This document shows positions 22,463 to 29,451 of a DNA stretch of 40,839 bases, one piece after another. How positions within the stretch are numbered: the stretch's first letter is position 1; every line of letters begins with the position of its first letter. Where the stretch lies: positions 1 to 40,839 of the forward strand of contig JAGARW010000190.1 in the NCBI GenBank assembly GCA_017621975.1, given 5' to 3'. Made by a program: the position numbers and the translations under genes. The notes beneath the pieces were generated by a model. That model did not search any database. It saw only the letters and a list, made by a program, of their open reading frames with translations, and was not told the origin of the DNA. This DNA is from Lachnospiraceae bacterium. Lineage in GTDB: Bacteria; Bacillota; Clostridia; Lachnospirales; Lachnospiraceae.

Positions 22463-23518
22463 ATGAAAGCAAAAACATGGTTTTGCGGCGCAGTGGCGGG
22501 AACGCTTCTTGTGCTTGCGGCGTTTGCCGGATATATCATAACGGTCGATCCGTTTTTCCATTATCATAAACCGATCGAGGGAATTGCATATACGCTGGAT
22601 AACAGCCGCTATCAGAACGATGGGATCGTCAGACATTTTTCCTATGATACGCTGATTACCGGTACTTCCATGACTTCCAATTTTAAGACGACGGAGTGCG
22701 ACGCGCTCTTTGGCGGCAAAAGCGTTAAGACGCCGTTCCATGGAGGGACGTTCCGTGAAGTCAACGATCATCTGGAAGCGGCGATCGCGGCGAATCCAAA
22801 ACTGCATACGGTGATTCGGTGTCTGGATCAGGGGAATTTTACACAGGATAAAGATTATGTAAACTACGAAGGAATTCCCTATTACTTGTATGATAAAAAT
22901 CCGTTCAACGATACGGAATATGCATTGAACAAAAGCGTTTTTATGTTGGCAGATACGACGCTGGCGGATACGGCGGCAGGGAAGCGGATGACGACATTTG
23001 ACGAATATATGAACTGGCAGGGGCTGTATGAATTCGGAAAAGACGCAGTGCTTGCCACCTATACAAGACCTGAAAAAAGCAGCTCTGCGGCAAAGCTGTC
23101 GGATGCGGAACGGGAGCGCACGCTTGCGAATATCCGGCAGAACGTGACGGATGTGGCGCGGACAAATCCTGATATTACATTTTATTATTATTTTTCTCCT
23201 TACAGCGTCTGCTATTGGGACGTCAGCATTATGCGGCAGGGAAAGCTTGACTGGTATATGGACCTACAGGCGCTTGTCATCGAAGAAATTTTGACGTGCG
23301 ATAATATTAAACTGTATGCGTTCGACGACAATACGGAACTGACCTGCAATCTGGACAACTATCAGGACCAGATGCATTACAGCGAAGCGGTCAGCTCCCT
23401 TATTCTGAAATGGATGAAGGAAGATACCGGACGGCTGACAAAGGATAATTATAAGGCGTATCTGGAACGGTTGTATGAATTTTACGGAGCATATGATTAT
23501 GACAGTATCTACGCATAA
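22463..23518 (+). CDS. membrane-anchored SGNH-like (DltD/AlgX-type) partner of the MBOAT protein
   Basis: The 351 aa protein starts with a signal-anchor helix (about residues 6-28, FCGAVAGTLLVLAAFAGYIITV) and DPFFHYH, then an exported domain. It has features of an SGNH-hydrolase-type fold. Block I is LITGTSMTSNF with candidate nucleophile Ser69; a late D-x-x-H (Asp302, His305 in DQMHYSEA) would complete the triad. Similar proteins are encoded beside MBOAT genes and complete the acyl transfer outside the cell. The ribosome site AAGGAGAG precedes the ATG. The next gene overlaps its 3' end by 20 bases. Family assignment comes from motifs and context; the reaction is inferred. Confidence 0.72.
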   Translation: MKAKTWFCGAVAGTLLVLAAFAGYIITVDPFFHYHKPIEGIAYTLDNSRYQNDGIVRHFSYDTLITGTSMTSNFKTTECDALFGGKSVKTPFHGGTFREVNDHLEAAIAANPKLHTVIRCLDQGNFTQDKDYVNYEGIPYYLYDKNPFNDTEYALNKSVFMLADTTLADTAAGKRMTTFDEYMNWQGLYEFGKDAVLATYTRPEKSSSAAKLSDAERERTLANIRQNVTDVARTNPDITFYYYFSPYSVCYWDVSIMRQGKLDWYMDLQALVIEEILTCDNIKLYAFDDNTELTCNLDNYQDQMHYSEAVSSLILKWMKEDTGRLTKDNYKAYLERLYEFYGAYDYDSIYA

Positions 23519-24818
23519 AAAGAAATCAAAAAAGAAAAAACGTAAGAATAAAACGGCGCTGTTTGCCGGTGTGTTATGCGGCGTACTGGCGCTTGGTACA
23601 TTGGGGCTTATACTGCTTGCGGCAGAGCAGAGAACCGGGCGGGCAAAAGATGCCGTAGAGACGGAAGAAATGAAAGAAACGGAAGAGTCTCAGAGCATTT
23701 GGACCAAAATTTCGGATGCGGAGGAAAGCCTGTTAAACGACATTATGTCTGAGACATCGAAGTCGGAAGAGGAGCCTGTCGGGCGATACGACGAGCTGCT
23801 TGCGGACGAGACGTTTATGAAGGCAAATAAGATCTATGCAAAGGAGACGGCAAGCGAAGAGGAGACCGTACTCGCATTTGCGGGCGATATTTTGTTTGAT
23901 CCGCAGTATGCGGTGATGGCGAGACTGAAACAGCGCGGCGGCGGAATCGAAGAGGCTTTTTCCGCCGATCTGCTTACGCGGATGCGCGGGGCGGATCTGT
24001 TTATGGTAAACAATGAGTTCCCTTATTCCGACCGCGGCGCGCCGACGGAAGGAAAACAGTTTACGTTCCGGGCGCAGCCGGAGAGCGCGTCCTATCTGGA
24101 AGAAATGGGCGTGGACATCGTTTCTCTCGCAAATAACCATGCGTCCGACTATGGGGAAGTGTCGCTGCTCGATACGCTGGACGTACTGGAAAAAATGGAA
24201 ATGCCGTATGTGGGCGCGGGCAGGAATCTGGAAGAAGCGAAAAAACCGGCGTGCTTTGTGATGAACGACAAAAGAATCGCTATTTTATCGGCGACGCAGA
24301 TCGAACGCAACGACAATCCCGATACGCGCGGCGCAGGCGAGGCGACGCCGGGCACATTCCGGTGCTGGAATCCGGAAAATCTGCTTGCGGAAATCAGGGA
24401 AGCGCGGGAAGATAACGATATCGTGATCGTTTACATTCACTGGGGAACGGAAAACGAAGAACAGATCGACTGGGCGCAGCGCGAACAGGCGGAGATGATC
24501 GCGGAAGCGGGAGCTGATCTGATCATCGGCGATCATCCGCACTGCCTGCAGCCGGTAGGCTATGTCGGAGACGTGCCTGTTATTTATAGTCTCGGAAACT
24601 TTTGGTTCAATTCAAAGACGCTGGACACCTGTCTTGTGGAGGTGACGATTCCGGCGGAGGGAGAGATGACGGTCAAGGTACTTCCGGCGAAGCAGTCGGA
24701 CTGCCGGACACAGCTTCTTAGCGGCGCGGAGGCGCAGCGAGTGATCGGTTATCTGAACTCCATTTCAGAAACGGGACATCTGGATGAAAACGGCGTCTTA
24801 TCCAAAAAAGAGACTTGA
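23499..24818 (+). CDS. CapA/PgsA-like metallophosphatase-fold surface protein
   Basis: This 439 aa protein has a strongly basic start (THKKKSKKKKRKNK), one membrane anchor (about residues 17-38) and an acidic linker. From about 120 onward it has a CapA domain. Key motifs are VLAFAGDILFDPQY, MVNNEFPYSDRG, VDIVSLANNHASDYG, IVIVYIHWGTENEEQI and LIIGDHPHCLQPVGYVGDVPVIYSLGNFWFNS, which supply the metal-binding Asp, Asn and His residues of the calcineurin-like fold. CapA proteins take part in poly-gamma-glutamate capsule export or related surface polymers, but capB and capC are not adjacent. Starts at 23475 and 23493 are possible; 23499 is best placed behind GGAG. Its TGA stop lies within the -35 box of the rplJ promoter. 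Confidence 0.83.
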   Translation: MTVSTHKKKSKKKKRKNKTALFAGVLCGVLALGTLGLILLAAEQRTGRAKDAVETEEMKETEESQSIWTKISDAEESLLNDIMSETSKSEEEPVGRYDELLADETFMKANKIYAKETASEEETVLAFAGDILFDPQYAVMARLKQRGGGIEEAFSADLLTRMRGADLFMVNNEFPYSDRGAPTEGKQFTFRAQPESASYLEEMGVDIVSLANNHASDYGEVSLLDTLDVLEKMEMPYVGAGRNLEEAKKPACFVMNDKRIAILSATQIERNDNPDTRGAGEATPGTFRCWNPENLLAEIREAREDNDIVIVYIHWGTENEEQIDWAQREQAEMIAEAGADLIIGDHPHCLQPVGYVGDVPVIYSLGNFWFNSKTLDTCLVEVTIPAEGEMTVKVLPAKQSDCRTQLLSGAEAQRVIGYLNSISETGHLDENGVLSKKET

Positions 24819-24844
24819 CACGGCTGTATCTGCCGTGCTATGAT
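24815..24844 (+). promoter_or_regulatory. sigma-A promoter of rplJL, overlapping the capA-like stop codon
   Basis: TTGACA at 24815-24820 and TATGAT at 24839-24844, spacer 18. The stop codon TGA (24816-24818) is part of the -35. A perfect 6 bp inverted repeat (CACGGC 24819-24824, GCCGTG 24832-24837) fills the spacer. Confidence 0.78.
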
Positions 24845-24857
24845 ACTTAAGGTTTGT

Positions 24858-24925
24858 AAGAACCATGCCGAAGACAGCAGGCGCCGGTGTGACCGGCATA
24901 AGGAGATACGCCTGCCGAGGAAAGA
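24858..24925 (+). ncRNA. ribosomal protein L10 leader
   Basis: The conserved core CCGAAGACAGCAGGCG ... AAGGAGATACGCCTGCCGAGG is seen, with GCAGGCG pairing CGCCTGC and an inner CCGGT/ACCGG hairpin. This matches the known L10 leader in which L10(L12)4 binds its own mRNA and represses rplJL. It is followed by a hairpin with a T-run. Confidence 0.88.
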
Positions 24926-24945
24926 GTTTGTATGAGTGAAATCAC

Positions 24946-24976
24946 AGCCTTTCTGTCATCGCGGAAAGGCTTTTTA
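24946..24976 (+). terminator. attenuator-like terminator in the rplJ leader
   Basis: AGCCTTTC (from 24946) pairs with GAAAGGCT around a ~10-base loop and is followed by TTTTTATTT. It lies between the L10 leader and rplJ, where Firmicutes carry a transcription attenuator for this operon. Confidence 0.8.
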
Positions 24977-25054
24977 TTTGATAAGAAACGATTTGAGATT
25001 TCTTATCAATACAATCAACTCCTTTCGGCACAAAATCTATAAGGAGGTAAAAAA

Positions 25055-25627
25055 ATGGCAAAAATCGAGTTAAAAAAGCCTATTGTAGAAGAGATTTCTG
25101 CAAGCATTAAGGACGCACAGTCTGTTGTTCTTGTTGATTACCGCGGACTTACGGTTGAACAGGATACACAGCTTCATAAACAGCTTCGTGAAGCCGGCGT
25201 TACTTACAAGGTTTACAAAAACACAATGATGAACTTTGCATTCAAGGGAACGGATTTTGAAGCGCTTGCTCCGTATCTGGAAGGACCGAGTGCGATGGCG
25301 CTTTCTACAACAGATGCGACGGCGCCGGCAAGAGTCATCAGCAAATTTGCAAAGACAGCTCCTGCGCTTGAGATCAAGGGCGGCGTTGTAGAAGGCATTG
25401 CATATGACGCAAACGGAATCGCTTCGATCGCAAGCATCCCGTCCAGAGAAGAATTACTTTCCAAGTTCCTTGGAAGCATTCAGTCTCCGATTACAAACTT
25501 TGCGCGCGTTATGAACCAGCTTGCTGAAAAAGGCGGCGCAGAGGGAGCGGCGGCTTCCGCAGAAGAAGAGGCGCCTGCCGCAGAAGAGCCAGCAGCAGAG
25601 GCTCCGGCAGAAACTCCTGCTGAATAG
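25055..25627 (+). CDS. rplJ: 50S ribosomal protein L10
   Basis: L10 anchors the L7/L12 dimers to the ribosome to form the stalk that recruits translation factors. The N-terminal RNA-binding domain is clear (KPIVEEISASIKDAQSVVLVDYRGL, about residues 8-32, and LREAGVTYKVYKNTMMNFAF). The C-terminal helix with NFARVMNQLAEKGG binds L12. At 190 aa it is somewhat longer than the usual 165-175, owing to an Ala/Glu/Pro-rich tail (about 170-190) similar to the hinge of L12. The ribosome site AAGGAGGT precedes the ATG. rplL follows after 43 bases. Confidence 0.97.
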   Translation: MAKIELKKPIVEEISASIKDAQSVVLVDYRGLTVEQDTQLHKQLREAGVTYKVYKNTMMNFAFKGTDFEALAPYLEGPSAMALSTTDATAPARVISKFAKTAPALEIKGGVVEGIAYDANGIASIASIPSREELLSKFLGSIQSPITNFARVMNQLAEKGGAEGAAASAEEEAPAAEEPAAEAPAETPAE

Positions 25628-25670
25628 AACCAACTGAAACAAACAAAAAATGATAACGGAGGTAAATAAA

Positions 25671-26048
25671 ATGGCAAAATTATCCACACAGGAAATGATT
25701 GATGCAATCAAAGAGTTAACTGTATTAGAATTAAACGATTTAGTAAAAGCTTGCGAAGAAGAGTTCGGCGTATCCGCAGCAGCGGGCGTAGTTGTTGCAG
25801 CAGCAGGCGCTGGCGCAGCAGAAGCAGAAGAAGAGAAGACAGAGTTCGACGTTGAACTGACAGAAGTTGGTCCGAACAAGGTTAAGGTAATCAAGGTTGT
25901 TCGTGAAGCAACAGGACTTGGTCTGAAAGAAGCAAAAGACTTAGTTGACGCAGCTCCGAAGGTACTGAAAGAGGGCGCATCTAAGGAAGAAGCTGAAGAG
26001 CTGAAGACGAAGTTAGAAGCTGAAGGCGCAAAAGTTACTCTGAAATAA
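25671..26048 (+). CDS. rplL: 50S ribosomal protein L7/L12
   Basis: L7/L12 is the multicopy stalk protein that recruits and stimulates the GTPase factors encoded later in this window (EF-G, EF-Tu). The 125 aa protein has the dimerisation domain ([32 protein letters not shown]), an Ala/Gly/Glu hinge and the C-terminal domain ([38 protein letters not shown]). The ATG at 25671 follows GGAGGTAAATAAA; the frame is open seven codons earlier but without family support. A strong terminator follows, and rpoB is not adjacent. Confidence 0.97.
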   Translation: MAKLSTQEMIDAIKELTVLELNDLVKACEEEFGVSAAAGVVVAAAGAGAAEAEEEKTEFDVELTEVGPNKVKVIKVVREATGLGLKEAKDLVDAAPKVLKEGASKEEAEELKTKLEAEGAKVTLK

Positions 26049-26071
26049 TTAGTTTGCCTGATTCAAACAAG

Positions 26072-26123
26072 ATCGGAAAAGCGTTGTATTTTTTTAAGAA
26101 CAATTGCTTTTCCGATTTTTTTA
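26072..26123 (+). terminator. intrinsic terminator after rplL
   Basis: ATCGGAAAAGC (26072-26082) and GCTTTTCCGAT (26106-26116) form a perfect 11 bp stem with a loop of 23 bases, followed by a run of T. It separates rplJL from the two-component genes. Confidence 0.88.
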
Positions 26124-26164
26124 TGGTACATTTGTATCATAGAGGCTAGGAGGGGTTTGCACAG

Positions 26165-26950
26165 ATGAGAATGCGGGAAAGTATAAAAGAATATATCCTT
26201 TTGGTAGGGGAAGCGCAAGGGTATCTTTTGATGTCTGTGAAAGAAAAATTAGTGAATGCGGGATTTGAAGTTTCTATTGCCGCCGATATCGGCGATATTG
26301 ATAAGATAGAGGATAAAGCGATAGCTGTGCTTATCTATGCGGAAGAAGCGATTGCCCGTAATCAGCGGCTTTTGATCTATCTGAAAGATAAAATTGCGGA
26401 GGAGGATATTCCTGCATTTGTATTTGGCAATCCGGAAGAGCTTGACGATATTAAAAAGCTGATTTTACCGCATCTGATCCAAAGAGAGTATATGAGGCCG
26501 ATCAATATTAAGGATATGACCGAGGAAATCAAGGAATACCTTGAACAGCATGACGCTAAGAAAAAGAAAAAGATTCTTGTTGTGGATGATTCCGGCGTTA
26601 TGCTGCACAGCATCAAAGGCTGGCTTGGAAATGACTATCAGGTTACGCTGGCAAATTCCGGCTTGTCTGCGATTAAGTATATGATACTGAACAGACCGGA
26701 CTTGATCCTGCTCGACTATGAAATGCCGATCTGCGACGGCAGGCAGACTTTGGAAATGATCCGCTCCGAGACTGAGGTTGCAGACATTCCGGTTATTTTC
26801 CTGACCGGAAAAGGTGACAAAGAAAGCATTATGAAGGTCATGTCTCTGAAACCGGAAGGGTATTTGCTGAAAACAATGAAGCCGGTGGATATTAAGAAAT
26901 ATATCGACGATTTTTTTGAAAAGAAAAAAGCGAATATCAAATTCCATTAA
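26165..26950 (+). CDS. response regulator with degenerate N-terminal receiver-like domain
   Basis: This 261 aa cytoplasmic protein has two parts. The C-terminal part (about 135-255) is a full receiver: acidic pair Asp141/Asp142 in ILVVDDSG, phospho-acceptor Asp184 in LILLDYEMP, then a Thr in FLTGKGD and a Lys in the LKTMKP loop. The N-terminal part (about 8-125) follows the same alternating pattern, but has VGE in place of the acidic pair and no Asp at the acceptor strand (AVLIYAEEA), so it looks like a pseudo-receiver. No DNA-binding or enzyme domain is present. AGGAGG lies about 11 bases before the ATG; 26171 is an alternative start. The hybrid kinase follows after 44 bases. It has probably a relay or protein-contact role. 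Confidence 0.8.
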   Translation: MRMRESIKEYILLVGEAQGYLLMSVKEKLVNAGFEVSIAADIGDIDKIEDKAIAVLIYAEEAIARNQRLLIYLKDKIAEEDIPAFVFGNPEELDDIKKLILPHLIQREYMRPINIKDMTEEIKEYLEQHDAKKKKKILVVDDSGVMLHSIKGWLGNDYQVTLANSGLSAIKYMILNRPDLILLDYEMPICDGRQTLEMIRSETEVADIPVIFLTGKGDKESIMKVMSLKPEGYLLKTMKPVDIKKYIDDFFEKKKANIKFH

Positions 26951-26994
26951 GCGGGCAGGGAACGGAATGGCCTGACACGGAGTGTAAATTTGGA

Positions 26995-29238
26995 ATGAAA
27001 GAGTATCTGAAAAAATATTTTGAACCGGATCTTCCGATGCAGCAGCTTTCTTTTAACTGGATCACGTCGGTCGGCATTGCGGCAGGGGCGATTTCTATTA
27101 TTGTTACGCTGCTTCTGGGGCTTCCGGCTGTGACGGTATTGATTTCTTTGGCGCTGACGGCGGTGCTTTTGACTTGTTTTTATATTGCGAATTATCACGA
27201 TATGCTGAGGCAGGCGACTTATTATGTTTGTTTCCTTTGTGCTGTAATTGCTTTTCCCGAGATGTTTTTGCTCATGGGCGGGATCTACAGCGGTATGCCG
27301 ATCTGGTTTATGCTTGGAATTCTGCTTACATATCTTTTGCTTCGAGGTAAGGAATTATATATTTTTGTCGGGCTGGAACTGCTGGTAGATACCGCGGTGC
27401 TGGCTCTTTCCTATTTAGGTTTTCTCGATCTGCCGATCAGACTGGATGAACGTTCCTTTTATTTGGACGTATGGCAGAGCGTGGTGATTACGGGAATCTG
27501 CATGGGCATCATTATGAGGCTGCAGATCGGCGCGTATGAAAAGGAACTGAAAAAGAACGAAGAACAGAGAATCCGCATGGAGGTTCTGAAGGTCGAGGCG
27601 GAGAAGGCGAGCGTTGCCAAAAGCGATTTTCTTGCCAATATGTCGCATGAGATTCGTACGCCGCTGAATGCGATCATCGGTCTGTCGAATATTGCGCTTC
27701 GTGAGGATATGCCGTCTTCGGTGCGGGGCAATCTGGAGGATGTTCTGAATTCCAGCAACAACCTTCTTGCGATCATTAACGATATTCTTGATTTCTCCAA
27801 GATCGAATCCGGCAAGCTGGAGATCATACATTCGAAATATCAGCTATCTTCGTTGATCTACGATGTGGCTACAATTATACACTTTCGCATTACGGATAAA
27901 CCGATCGAATTTATACAGGATATCGATCCGACGATCCCGAATCATCTCTACGGAGACGAGGTACGGATGCGGCAGATTCTGATTAATGTGCTCGGCAATG
28001 CGGCGAAATTCACCAAAAAAGGAAAGATTGTTCTAAAGATGGGCTGGAAACGGCTCGGAGGCATTGCGATCCTTCATATTTCCGTTGCCGATACGGGACA
28101 GGGAATCCGCGAGGAAAATCTGGAACAGATATTCAAACGCTTCCGGCGTGTGGAAATGCAGGACAACCGTCAAATTGAAGGCACGGGGCTCGGACTTTCC
28201 ATTACAAAGGGGTTGCTTGACCGGATGGGCGGTACGATTTCCGTTGAAAGCACTTACGGAAAGGGAAGTACCTTTACGATTACGATTCCACAGAAGATCA
28301 TTGACGAAAAGCCTGTTTACGGGGAGGCAAGCAAGCTGACGCGCGCTAATTTTGAAAAAAAGAAATGTTACGGTTCGGGCGTTATTTTCCCGGGAGCAAA
28401 TGTGCTTGTCGTGGATGACAGTACGATGAACCTAAAGGTGGCGAAAGGCTTGCTTGAGCCGTATCAGATGAACGTTGAGTGTGTCGGCGGGGCGAGGGAA
28501 TGCCTGGAGCGGGTATCGAAGATGCGGTACGACCTGATCCTGCTCGATCATATGATGCCGGAAATGGACGGCGTTGAAACATTGTGGCGTATGCGGGAAG
28601 ATCCGGCATTTGACACGCCGGTCATTGCGCTGACGGCAAATGCTGTCAACGGCGCAAAGAAGTCTTATCTTGACTGGGGCTTTATGGATTATCTTTCCAA
28701 GCCGATGCATCTTGAGGAATTGGAAGTCTGCCTGAAAAAATATCTGGGAGCGTTTGCGCAGAAGGAAGCTGCGGGAACTCCTGTCAGCCGGAAGGAGCCG
28801 GACACCCTGCAGCATATGGCGGAGACTGCGTCAACCGGGGAAGAAGACGGAATGCTTGAAGACGGCGGAGGGGAAGAAAGTATATTCGAAGACAAAGAAG
28901 TATTTGACGCCGATCAGGGTATGGAATACGCGGTAGATAATAAAGACTTTTACATAGAAACGCTGGAGATTTATCTGGATGAGACGAGTGAGAGCGAAAT
29001 GCTTTTGCGGGAATATCTTGAGCAGGAAAATATGAAGGATTACGAAGTGATCGTACATGCGCTCAAGAGCAATTCCAGACTGGTCGGCGCAGTAGCTACG
29101 AGCGAGCTGGCGCTTCGGATGGAGGAGGCGAGCCGGAACGGCGATCTGGAATTTGTGCAGGAACATCACGATGAACTGATGGCGCGTCTGGCGTTGGCAA
29201 AGAAGCATGTCCGTCAGTATTTGAAGGAAAACAAATAG
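26995..29238 (+). CDS. hybrid histidine kinase with receiver and HPt domains
   Basis: This 747 aa membrane protein holds a full phosphorelay. Residues about 20-190 carry several hydrophobic helices with little extracellular sequence, so it may sense the membrane or an intramembrane cue. The HisKA box SDFLANMSHEIRTPLNAIIG has His218. The ATPase domain follows, with NVLGNAAKF, DTGQGI and GTGLGLSI. The receiver has Asp518 in LILLDHMMPEMDG. A C-terminal HPt domain has His688 in VIVHALKSNSRLVGA. No other output is fused. The start at 26995 has only a weak GGAG upstream. It is probably co-transcribed with the preceding response regulator, the natural target of His688. The signal and output are unknown. 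Confidence 0.9.
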   Translation: MKEYLKKYFEPDLPMQQLSFNWITSVGIAAGAISIIVTLLLGLPAVTVLISLALTAVLLTCFYIANYHDMLRQATYYVCFLCAVIAFPEMFLLMGGIYSGMPIWFMLGILLTYLLLRGKELYIFVGLELLVDTAVLALSYLGFLDLPIRLDERSFYLDVWQSVVITGICMGIIMRLQIGAYEKELKKNEEQRIRMEVLKVEAEKASVAKSDFLANMSHEIRTPLNAIIGLSNIALREDMPSSVRGNLEDVLNSSNNLLAIINDILDFSKIESGKLEIIHSKYQLSSLIYDVATIIHFRITDKPIEFIQDIDPTIPNHLYGDEVRMRQILINVLGNAAKFTKKGKIVLKMGWKRLGGIAILHISVADTGQGIREENLEQIFKRFRRVEMQDNRQIEGTGLGLSITKGLLDRMGGTISVESTYGKGSTFTITIPQKIIDEKPVYGEASKLTRANFEKKKCYGSGVIFPGANVLVVDDSTMNLKVAKGLLEPYQMNVECVGGARECLERVSKMRYDLILLDHMMPEMDGVETLWRMREDPAFDTPVIALTANAVNGAKKSYLDWGFMDYLSKPMHLEELEVCLKKYLGAFAQKEAAGTPVSRKEPDTLQHMAETASTGEEDGMLEDGGGEESIFEDKEVFDADQGMEYAVDNKDFYIETLEIYLDETSESEMLLREYLEQENMKDYEVIVHALKSNSRLVGAVATSELALRMEEASRNGDLEFVQEHHDELMARLALAKKHVRQYLKENK

Positions 29239-29284
29239 GACATACGACGGAAGAATAGCGCGGCATTACATATGGTATGCACAG

Positions 29285-29315
29285 GCGGCAGTCCCGAAAC
29301 GGGCTGCCGCTTTTT
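29285..29315 (+). terminator. intrinsic terminator after the hybrid kinase
   Basis: GCGGCAGTCCCG pairs with CGGGCTGCCGC around a short AAA loop with one mismatch, followed by five T. It isolates the two-component genes from rpoB. Confidence 0.9.
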
Positions 29316-29336
29316 GAATAAACTTGAAAAATTTTC

Positions 29337-29365
29337 TTGACGGAAAAAATCTCTTGTAGTAGAAT
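29337..29365 (+). promoter_or_regulatory. sigma-A promoter of rpoBC
   Basis: TTGACG at 29337-29342, 17 bases, TAGAAT at 29360-29365. The leader before rpoB is about 80 bases. rpoBC therefore has its own promoter and does not rely on the rplJL transcript. Confidence 0.75.
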
Positions 29366-29451
29366 GGATAGTGCACTATTGTGGTATGGTGTGCTTATTT
29401 CTATTAAAAGATACCGAAAAATAGGCTAAGATCATAGAAGAACGGGGTGAA

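Noticed and set aside
26092-26118. Possible sigma-28 promoter before the response regulator (TCCGATTT)
   Set aside because: It is part of the rplL terminator stem and no TAAA lies 15 bases upstream.
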